Source: Acidobacteriota bacterium (lineage in GTDB: Bacteria; Acidobacteriota; Terriglobia; UBA7540). Taken from it: DNA of 11,321 bases. Under the pieces are notes generated by a model. That model made no database searches. It saw only the letters and a program-made list of their open reading frames with translations, and was not told the DNA's origin. Shown here piece after piece: positions 5,462-11,321 of this stretch (within the stretch, counting starts at the first letter, position 1; every line of letters starts with the position of its first letter). The stretch is taken from positions 1-11,321 of the forward strand of contig JAJYNF010000180.1 of assembly GCA_021786455.1 (NCBI GenBank), read 5' to 3'. Made by a program: the position numbers and the translations under genes.

Positions 5462-7732
5462 ATGACGGGCACGCGCATGATGGAGCGATTCAACTTCGAA
5501 CAACTGTTCGAGTCCCTCCCCGACGCCATCCTTCTCACCGATGGGGAAGGAAAAATTTTAGGACTCAACACCCAAGCCGAACGGCTCTTCGGCTACTGCC
5601 GGGACGAGCTTTTGGGCCAGCCGATTGAACTTCTCGTTCCTGAGCGGTCGCGCACGGCTCACGCTCGCCATCGCAAGAGCTATGAGTCAAGCCCGCGGCC
5701 GCGCCCGTTGGGCACCGGCTTGGAGCTTCGAGCGCGGCGCAAGGACGGAAGCGAACTCCCGGTGGATATCCTGCTCAGCCCGCTCGCCGACGGAACCGGC
5801 CACGCCACCATCAGCGTCATTCGGGACGTCACCGACCGTAAAAAGTACGAGGAAGAGTTGCGTCTGCGAGAGGAACAGTTACGCCTGTTGGTTGAAAGCA
5901 TCCAGGATTACGCCATCTTCATGATGGACGCCGAAGGCCGCATTATCAATTGGGGTCCGGGGGCCGAAAAGACCAACGGCTTCCGCGCCGAGGAGGTACT
6001 GGGCAAACATTGTTCGATTTTGTTTACGCCGGAGGATGTTCAACGCGGTCTTCCGGAATCTGAGATGCGCCGGGCCGCGGCTTTGGGCCGCACGGAAGAC
6101 GAAGGCTGGCGCTTGCGAAGGGATGGAACAAGGTTCTGGGCCAACGTGGTGACCGCGGTGATTCGGGACAGCTCCGGAGCCGTCCGCTATTATTCCAAGG
6201 TTGCCCGTGACTTCACGGCGCGCAAGCAAGCCCTTGAAGCCTTGTTGCTGGAATTCTCCAATGTCCTGATCTCCAAGGTGGATATTCACCAGCTATTGGA
6301 AGCGATTTCTTCCAGCCTGCGGCGCATTTTCCCATGCGACTACGCCAGCTTAGCACTGCTCGACGCCTCTACCGGCCTAATCTACGTTCAACCGCTGGAC
6401 AATCCAACTGAAAGCGAGGCCCCGCGCAACCCATTGGTCATTGAGCGCAGCGGTTCGCCGGAAGGGTGGGCACTGACGTCGCAAAAGGTGCTGACCCTGG
6501 ACCGCCTCGCGGATTCGGGTTTCCACTCAGGCTTGATTTCCCATCTCATCGCCCGGGGAATGCAATCGGCTTGCTGGTTGCCGCTGGTCAGCCGGGAGCG
6601 CGTGCTGGGGACCCTCAACCTGGCCAGACGTCAACCGAATGCTTTCGATCAGGAGACGTGCCATCTACTGTCCCAATTAGCAAACCAAATTGCTCTAGCC
6701 ATTGATAATGCCCTGGCCTTCCAGCACATCGCTCGTCTCAGGGACCGATTAGCGGATGAGAAAATGTATCTCGAGGACGAGCTGCGGACCGAGTACAACT
6801 TCGAGGAAATTGTCGGCGAAAGCCCCAGCCTGCGCCGCGTGCTCAAGCAGGCGGAAACCGTGGCGAAGACTGAGGCCACGGTGCTCGTTCTGGGCGAGAC
6901 AGGAACCGGCAAGGAACTCATTGCCCGCGCCATCCACCGCTTGAGCCCGAGAAAAGACCGTACCTTCGTCAAGGTGAGTTGCGCGGCAATCCCTGCCGGC
7001 CTGCTGGAAAGCGAATTGTTCGGCCATGAACGAGGGGCTTTCACGGGCGCTATCACTCAGAAAATTGGCCGCATGGAATTGGCTGACCAGGGAACGCTTT
7101 TCCTCGACGAAGTGGGCGATCTCCCCTTGGAACTACAACCCAAGCTCCTGCGCGCCCTCCAGGAAAAGGAAATCGAGCGGCTCGGCAGCACTCGCTCCAT
7201 TCAAGTGGACGTCCGTTTAATCGCTGCCACCAACCGCAACCTCGAGCAGATGGTCAAAACGGGCGAGTTCCGTAGCGACCTTTACTACCGCCTGAGAGTT
7301 TTCCCAATTTTGGTGCCACCGTTGAAAGAGCGCCAAGAGGATATCCCCATTCTCGTGCGTTACTTCACTCAGAAACATTCCCAGCGCATGAACCGGAAGA
7401 TCACGGATATCCCTCCTGAAACCATGGCCGCCCTAACACGCTGGCACTGGCCGGGCAATATTCGCGAGCTTGAGAACTTTATTGAGCGTGCCGTCATCCT
7501 TTCAACCGGGAGTACGCTCCGCGCTCCCCTGGCCGAACTCCAATCCCACGCCCCATCCGCTCCTGAAGCTACGTCCCTTGAAGTAGCCGAGCGCGAGCAC
7601 ATTCTCCGAATCCTCCGCGAAACTCGGGGCGTAATCAGCGGACCCAATGGCGCCGCGGCACGCCTGGGGCTCAAACGCACGACGCTCAACTCCAAAATGC
7701 GAAAACTGGGTATCCGCCGCGAAGACATCTGA
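5462..7732 (+). CDS. Sigma-54-dependent activator with PAS-PAS-GAF sensor region
   Basis: This 756-residue protein joins sensing and transcription activation in one cytoplasmic chain. A PAS domain spans about residues 12-127 and a second about 140-257, the latter with the NWGPGAEKTNGF and GKHCSILFTPED blocks. A GAF domain follows at about 265-425, then a short coiled linker. The AAA+ domain (about 453-690) has Walker A GETGTGKE (478-485), the sigma-54-contacting GAFTGA loop (525-530), Walker B with D549 and E550, and the arginine-finger region ending FRSDLYYRL. A Fis-type helix-turn-helix ends the protein (about 712-756). With GAFTGA and both Walker motifs intact it should remodel closed sigma-54 polymerase complexes. 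No response-regulator receiver domain is present, so the signal is sensed directly by PAS or GAF. GGGAG lies upstream of ATG 5462; ATG 5477 and 5480 are alternatives. No good sigma-54 promoter is visible in the window. Confidence 0.95.
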   Translation: MTGTRMMERFNFEQLFESLPDAILLTDGEGKILGLNTQAERLFGYCRDELLGQPIELLVPERSRTAHARHRKSYESSPRPRPLGTGLELRARRKDGSELPVDILLSPLADGTGHATISVIRDVTDRKKYEEELRLREEQLRLLVESIQDYAIFMMDAEGRIINWGPGAEKTNGFRAEEVLGKHCSILFTPEDVQRGLPESEMRRAAALGRTEDEGWRLRRDGTRFWANVVTAVIRDSSGAVRYYSKVARDFTARKQALEALLLEFSNVLISKVDIHQLLEAISSSLRRIFPCDYASLALLDASTGLIYVQPLDNPTESEAPRNPLVIERSGSPEGWALTSQKVLTLDRLADSGFHSGLISHLIARGMQSACWLPLVSRERVLGTLNLARRQPNAFDQETCHLLSQLANQIALAIDNALAFQHIARLRDRLADEKMYLEDELRTEYNFEEIVGESPSLRRVLKQAETVAKTEATVLVLGETGTGKELIARAIHRLSPRKDRTFVKVSCAAIPAGLLESELFGHERGAFTGAITQKIGRMELADQGTLFLDEVGDLPLELQPKLLRALQEKEIERLGSTRSIQVDVRLIAATNRNLEQMVKTGEFRSDLYYRLRVFPILVPPLKERQEDIPILVRYFTQKHSQRMNRKITDIPPETMAALTRWHWPGNIRELENFIERAVILSTGSTLRAPLAELQSHAPSAPEATSLEVAEREHILRILRETRGVISGPNGAAARLGLKRTTLNSKMRKLGIRREDI

Positions 7733-7763
7733 CGACAGGCCGTCAACGACGTTATGTCGTCAG
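7729..7763 (+). repeat. 9-bp inverted repeat overlapping the activator stop codon
   Basis: CTGACGACA (7729-7737) pairs perfectly with TGTCGTCAG (7755-7763). The 17-base interval can pair further as CGT/ACG. A second small hairpin CAGCC-ACA-GGCTG follows at 7765-7777. No T-run follows, so it may be an RNA-stabilising 3' structure or Rho-linked end rather than a classical terminator. Confidence 0.4.
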
Positions 7764-7933
7764 TCAGCCACAGGCTGCAAACTCAGACTCGGCAGTGCAT
7801 ACCGTATCGGAACACAATCTATCTTACTCATGCTAAGGCAGTTAAAATGTGTATTCGAGTTCTTGTCTGGTTTGGATAGCGAGATGCTTGAGGTTGGTTA
7901 TGCGGAGGCGCGGGGCGTTGAGAAAGGTTGCTA

Positions 7934-8227
7934 TTGTTAAAAATTACCACTGACGCATCCGCTGAGGGAACAAAGATCAAGCTTGAGGGAAGGCTGGTCG
8001 GGCCTTGGGTCAAGGAGCTCGAAAGTGTTTGGAAGTCAGTTACGAAAACCCGCGGATGGCTGGAAGTGGACTTACGCTCTGTATCAACCGTTGACTCAGA
8101 CGGGAAAGAGCTGCTGGGTCGGATGCACGACGGGGGCGCGGCGTTCATTGTCGAGGCGCCCATGACCAAATACATCGTCGCCGAAGCGATCAGAGGGTTT
8201 GAAAATTTCAAGAAAAGGGGGGAGTGA
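7934..8227 (+). CDS. Small STAS-domain protein
   Basis: The 97-residue protein is a single STAS fold, the domain of anti-sigma-factor antagonists. LEGRLVGPWVKELE (17-30) is the first strand and helix, and WLEVDLRSVSTVDSDGKELLGRM (42-64) is the central strand, loop and helix. In SpoIIAA-type antagonists the loop reads D-S-S-G with a phosphorylated Ser; here it is D54-S55-D56-G57, with Asp at the aligned position, so kinase control of the usual kind is doubtful. I chose TTG 7934 because AAAGG ends 6 nt before it and the family starts MLKI-like; TTG 7928 is too close to that site. The stop is one base before the Crp/Fnr ATG, so the two are translationally coupled. Upstream, TAAAAT at 7843-7848 resembles a -10 but lacks a -35. 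No anti-sigma partner is nearby. Confidence 0.85.
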   Translation: MLKITTDASAEGTKIKLEGRLVGPWVKELESVWKSVTKTRGWLEVDLRSVSTVDSDGKELLGRMHDGGAAFIVEAPMTKYIVAEAIRGFENFKKRGE

Positions 8228-8228
8228 T

Positions 8229-8945
8229 ATGCGGTCACCTTACGGTTTGGAACTCATTGAGAGCTGTCAGACGTGCCGGGCTCGAGGTGAAAGATTTTTC
8301 TGCAAACTGGGACAGAACGCTCTGCGCGACCTGGAGGCTGTTAAGTTTACTAACAGTTACCCGGAGGGTGCAGTGCTCTTTGTGGAGGGGCAAACCCCTC
8401 GAGGGGTTTTCGTGCTGTGCCAGGGCCGAGTAAAGCTCTCGACCAGCTCAAGTGAAGGAAAGACATTGATCCTGCGAATCGCTCGGCCAGGCGAGGTTTT
8501 GGGCCTCGGCGCTGTGGTTACGGGCCAGCCCTACGAAGTCACCGCGGAAGCTCTTCATCCTTGCCAGGTCAACTTCGTCGGCCGCGACGACTTCCTGCGG
8601 CTGCTGAGGGTGCACGGAGAAGCCGGCGTGCGCGCGGCAGAAAATCTCAGCTTAGACTACAGTTCGGTGACGGAACAGTTACGCACGCTCGGCCTGGCCA
8701 GTTCGGCCCCGGAAAAGCTTGCCCGGTTGCTGTTGGACTGGTCAGAAGACGGAGAACCTTCTCCCCAAGGCACTCGCGTTAAGCTTGGCCTGACGCACGA
8801 GGAAATTGCCCAGTTTATTGGCACCTCGCGCGAAACCGTCACCCGCATCCTGGGCGAATTTCGGGCGCACCATTTGGCATCGTTGCGCGGCGCCACTCTG
8901 GTCATTCAGAACAAAGCAGGCCTCGAGAACTACATCAGCGGATAG
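8229..8945 (+). CDS. Crp/Fnr-family transcriptional regulator with N-terminal cysteine cluster
   Basis: The 238-residue protein has a cyclic-nucleotide-binding-like beta barrel (about 28-140) and a C-terminal winged helix (about 165-238). The helix-turn-helix reads LTHEEIAQFIGTSRETVTRIL, and its SRETVTR recognition helix is of the Crp type. Before the barrel lie C13, C16 and C25, a C-X2-C-X8-C pattern; C64 and C112 are within the barrel. E. coli Fnr uses C-X2-C-X5-C plus one internal Cys to hold an oxygen-labile [4Fe-4S] cluster, so a redox or metal sensor is plausible here, though the spacing differs. The barrel has no clear cAMP-binding Arg-Ser pair. GGGGGGAG gives a strong ribosome binding site inside the STAS gene, favouring ATG 8229 over an in-frame ATG at 8199. 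A strong hairpin terminator follows the stop by about 35 bp, so STAS and this gene form a two-gene unit. Confidence 0.93.
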   Translation: MRSPYGLELIESCQTCRARGERFFCKLGQNALRDLEAVKFTNSYPEGAVLFVEGQTPRGVFVLCQGRVKLSTSSSEGKTLILRIARPGEVLGLGAVVTGQPYEVTAEALHPCQVNFVGRDDFLRLLRVHGEAGVRAAENLSLDYSSVTEQLRTLGLASSAPEKLARLLLDWSEDGEPSPQGTRVKLGLTHEEIAQFIGTSRETVTRILGEFRAHHLASLRGATLVIQNKAGLENYISG

Positions 8946-8979
8946 CACCTCGAACATCCTCAAGACTGTCCCGCTACAA

Positions 8980-9007
8980 AGGCCCGGAATCTGATGGTTC
9001 CGGGCCT
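8980..9007 (+). terminator. Strong hairpin terminator after the Crp/Fnr gene
   Basis: AGGCCCGGAA and TTCCGGGCCT form a perfect 10-bp stem around an 8-base loop, 34 bp after the stop codon. The tail is CTCTCTCC, pyrimidine-rich but not a true T-run. A second hairpin, CTCTCC-GT-GGAGAG (9010-9023), follows at once. Together they mark the end of the STAS-Crp/Fnr transcript. Confidence 0.75.
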
Positions 9008-9023
9008 CTCTCTCCGTGGAGAG

Positions 9024-9219
9024 TTGCGAAGGAGCGTGGGGTGCCCCGGGGGCGCGCGCTATTTACATCCAGCCAGGGCCGCGCCCGACAGCTCCACTAG
9101 AAGGCATGTCCGCTGAAATACCGCGAGGCGTTTTGGCTGCTCTCGCTGAGAGCGTAACACGTGTCCGAGCCGGTTGTCCCCGCGCCCAGGGTTACCTCGC
9201 CGAAGCTCGAATCGAGGGT
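9024..9219. other. Non-coding gap between terminator and transposase remnant
   Basis: I see no gene here. Open frames on both strands have shadow-like composition. The stretch may contain the decayed middle of the transposase whose N-terminus lies at 9309-9220, but no HFH or Tyr catalytic block is readable in any minus-strand frame. Confidence 0.5.
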
Positions 9220-9309
9220 CGGCGACACCAGCAAGCGCGCGCGGCGGCAAGTGCTCGCAGTGATAAAGCGCAGGGGGTTCAAGCCGTAAGGATACCGCTG
9301 CCGGGGCAT
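9220..9309 (-). pseudogene. N-terminal remnant of a Y1 (REP-associated) transposase
   Basis: From ATG 9309 the minus strand reads MPRQRYPYGLNPLRFITAS, then TCRRARLLVSP. This resembles the start of REP-associated tyrosine transposases of the IS200/IS605 superfamily, which begin with an MPR-RYPYG-NHLHFIT-STYRRARLF pattern in the soil bacteria I recall. The frame stays open to 9097, but the similarity fades after about 30 residues and the LMPEHFH metal-binding block expected about 30 residues further on is absent. The HLHF motif itself is altered to PLRF. It is therefore a truncated, degraded copy. Transposases of this type act on palindromic intergenic repeats, which are present elsewhere in the window. 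Identification is by recall only. Confidence 0.42.
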
Positions 9310-9392
9310 GGAGGGATTGTAAGCCCGAGGGCCGCACACATCCCGGCAAAGAATATCGGGATGCATGTACCGCCCCGCAGCCGCGAAATGTG

Positions 9393-9398
9393 TATTAT
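9393..9398 (+). promoter_or_regulatory. Possible -10 element of acnA
   Basis: TATTAT matches the sigma-70 -10 consensus at five of six positions and lies 24 bp before the acnA start. No acceptable -35 is found at 16-18 bp spacing, so either an activator is needed or the call is wrong. Confidence 0.28.
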
Positions 9399-9421
9399 CA
9401 TGAAGGGTCGAGGCGTCGCGG

Positions 9422-11321
9422 ATGAGCAAACCTGACTTCAATCCGTTTGGGGCAAAGGTCCGAATGGAAACACAGGCGGGCCCGGCCTCAATTTATCGCC
9501 TGGAACTGCTCGAGAGGGGCGGCGTGGGCCCGGTCTCTCGTCTGCCCTATTCCATCAAGATTCTGCTGGAAGCGTTGCTGCGCAATTGCGATGGCCGTCG
9601 CGTGAAAGAAGAAGACGTTGAGGCGCTGGCAGGTTGGCAAGCTCAGGGCATGCGCGAAAGAGAAATTCCTTTCATGCCAGCGAGGGTAATTTTGCAGGAT
9701 TTCACAGGGGTTCCCGCGATTGTGGACCTGGCGGCCATGCGTGAGGCCATGGCGCGGCTGGGGGGCAACCCGGCCCTCATCAATCCGTTGATTCCGGTGG
9801 AGTTGGTAATTGACCACTCCGTTCAAGTGGACGTGTTCGGCGTCGGCGACGCGCTCCGGCGCAACGCGGAGATTGAATTTCATAGAAACCGGGAGCGTTA
9901 TGAATTTTTACGCTGGGGGCAGAAGGCATTCAGAAATTTCCAAGTCGTTCCGCCGGCAACCGGGATTGTTCACCAGGTGAATCTGGAGTATCTCTCCAAG
10001 GTCGTGGTGGCGCGCGAAGTCGCGCGTGAGCAGGTCGAGTTTCCCGATACCCTCGTTGGCACCGATTCCCACACAACCATGATCAACGGGCTGGGCGTGC
10101 TGGGATGGGGCGTGGGCGGGATCGAAGCCGAGGCGGCCATGCTCGGCCAGCCCTACTCAATGCTCATTCCCAAAGTCGTCGGGGTGAAGCTGAAAGGCCA
10201 CCTGCGTGAAGGAGTTACAGCAACGGACCTGGTTCTTGGTGTGACGGAAATGCTCCGCCAGCATGGCGTAGTGGAAAAATTTGTGGAGTTTTACGGCCCG
10301 GGAGTTTCCCAGATGTCGCTTCCAGACCGCGCCACCATCGGCAACATGGCTCCTGAGTATGGGGCGACCATGGGCTTCTTCCCGGTAGATGAGGAAACGC
10401 TCCGGTACCTCCGCTTGACCGGCCGGAGCGAGGAAGAAGTCACGAGAGTCGAGCGATACTGCAAAGAGCAGGGACTGTTTCGAACCGAGCATTCACCGGC
10501 TCCGGAATTTTCAGAGAACCTGGAGCTAGACCTTACGTCCATTGAGCCGAGCCTGGCCGGTCCCAAACGGCCACAGGATCGCGTCCCGCTCCAACGGCTC
10601 AAAGAGCGTTTTCGCGAAAGCCTGGTGCTTCCTGTAAAAGAGCGCGGTTTCGGCCTTTCAGCCGAGGCCCTGGAGCGGTCGGCCGTTCTGCGAAGGAACA
10701 GCCATGAAGTTCGCATGACGCACGGCGCGGTCGTCATTGCTGCCATTACGTCTTGCACTAACACCTCCAACCCGTCAGTGATGTTAGGCGCTGGATTACT
10801 GGCCAAAAAGGCCGCCGAACGTGGCCTACGCGTGCCGCCCTATGTCAAGACTAGCTTGGCCCCGGGGTCCAAAGTGGTTACAGAATACCTGCGGGAAGCA
10901 GGCGTGTTGGAATCGCTCGAAGCCCTCGGGTTCAACCTGGTCGGCTATGGCTGCACGACTTGCATTGGCAACAGTGGCCCATTGCCCGGCGAGATCGCCA
11001 AAGCCGTCACAGAAAACCAGTTGGTCACGGCGGCCGTGCTCTCAGGAAATCGAAACTTTGAAGGCCGCATTCATCCCCTCGTCAGGGCCAATTATCTGGC
11101 CTCGCCACCGCTCGTAGTGGCCTTTGCATTGGCTGGCACAGTGGATATTGACCTCGACCGCGAGCCGCTGGGCAAAGACCCGAATGGACAGCCAGTATAC
11201 CTCCGCGACATTTGGCCGTCTCAGCGGGAAGTTTTGGCGGCGACTGATCGGGCCATCAAACCGGAAATGTTCAGGAAAAACTACGCTAACGTTTGGGACG
11301 GCAACCCCACGTGGAACGCGA
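9422..11321 (+). CDS. acnA: Aconitate hydratase A, C-terminal part beyond window
   Basis: Aconitase isomerises citrate to isocitrate through cis-aconitate in the TCA cycle, using a [4Fe-4S] cluster. The 633 residues visible are about 70% of the usual 890-900; the C-terminal swivel domain is cut off by the window edge. The cluster ligands are C445 in SCTNTSNP and C511 and C514 in YGCTTCIGNSGPL. Other family blocks seen are VGTDSHTTMINGLGVLGWGVGGIEAEAAM, MAPEYGATMGFFPVD, SGNRNFEGRIHP and ANYLASPPLVVAFALAGTVDID (the last three shown as landmarks of the AcnA type). This order and the long N-terminus place it with the AcnA/IRP1 group rather than AcnB. GAGG lies 8 nt before ATG 9422; an ATG at 9400 is out of frame. 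The gene appears monocistronic so far as seen and lies downstream of a Crp/Fnr gene that might regulate it, which is inference. Confidence 0.96.
   Translation, partial: MSKPDFNPFGAKVRMETQAGPASIYRLELLERGGVGPVSRLPYSIKILLEALLRNCDGRRVKEEDVEALAGWQAQGMREREIPFMPARVILQDFTGVPAIVDLAAMREAMARLGGNPALINPLIPVELVIDHSVQVDVFGVGDALRRNAEIEFHRNRERYEFLRWGQKAFRNFQVVPPATGIVHQVNLEYLSKVVVAREVAREQVEFPDTLVGTDSHTTMINGLGVLGWGVGGIEAEAAMLGQPYSMLIPKVVGVKLKGHLREGVTATDLVLGVTEMLRQHGVVEKFVEFYGPGVSQMSLPDRATIGNMAPEYGATMGFFPVDEETLRYLRLTGRSEEEVTRVERYCKEQGLFRTEHSPAPEFSENLELDLTSIEPSLAGPKRPQDRVPLQRLKERFRESLVLPVKERGFGLSAEALERSAVLRRNSHEVRMTHGAVVIAAITSCTNTSNPSVMLGAGLLAKKAAERGLRVPPYVKTSLAPGSKVVTEYLREAGVLESLEALGFNLVGYGCTTCIGNSGPLPGEIAKAVTENQLVTAAVLSGNRNFEGRIHPLVRANYLASPPLVVAFALAGTVDIDLDREPLGKDPNGQPVYLRDIWPSQREVLAATDRAIKPEMFRKNYANVWDGNPTWNA

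Noticed and set aside
9016..9435. Plus-strand frame of 139 codons before acnA
   Set aside because: It has no ribosome binding site or family features, crosses the minus-strand transposase remnant and overlaps the acnA start out of frame.
1..11321. CRISPR array, rRNA, intact insertion sequence or replication origin
   Set aside because: No regularly spaced short repeats, ribosomal RNA signatures, complete transposase or DnaA-box cluster were seen on reading both strands.

Overview
The window is GC-rich bacterial chromosome, with AT-rich islands only in promoter-like gaps. Its gene set is mostly housekeeping and regulatory: GreA, prephenate dehydratase, aconitase, a sigma-54 activator, and a coupled STAS/Crp-Fnr pair. 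The style of the Crp-Fnr and STAS proteins, the palindromic intergenic repeats and the transposase remnants resemble what I recall from Acidobacteriota or related soil phyla. That assignment is an inference from recall, not a search result.

Left part, minus strand (1-2137). A large gene runs off the left edge. It encodes an N6-adenine DNA methyltransferase with an N-terminal PD-(D/E)XK-like motif, so it looks like a single-chain restriction-modification enzyme. Its leader holds a perfect 9-bp hairpin and a Shine-Dalgarno sequence in an odd position. Upstream, on the same strand, lie a short basic protein gene and a complete selenocysteine tRNA (selC, anticodon UCA, encoded CCA). The selC promoter predicts transcription starting at the first base of the mature tRNA. 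A restriction-modification-like gene beyond the 3' end of selC suggests an integrated island, but no integrase or second attachment site is visible.

Middle, plus strand (2182-5412). One copy of a palindromic intergenic repeat comes first, then greA with a near-consensus promoter, a short remnant of an IS701-like transposase, a TetR-family regulator, pheA (prephenate dehydratase with ACT domain) and a secreted protein of unknown function. A second repeat copy about 3.1 kb further on is about 89% identical over 82 bp. Comparing the two copies reveals a terminal inverted repeat of about 21 bp.

Right part, plus strand (5462-11321). A 756-residue PAS-PAS-GAF-AAA+-HTH sigma-54 activator is followed by a STAS protein (TTG start) coupled to a Crp/Fnr-family regulator with an N-terminal cysteine cluster. 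A strong hairpin terminator follows, then a gap holding a probable Y1 (REP-associated) transposase N-terminal remnant on the minus strand. The start of aconitase (acnA) runs off the right edge with all three Fe-S cysteines in view.

No CRISPR array, rRNA or intact mobile element was seen. The less ordinary material is the selC locus with its neighbours, the repeat family, the single-chain restriction-modification candidate and the STAS/Crp-Fnr pair.
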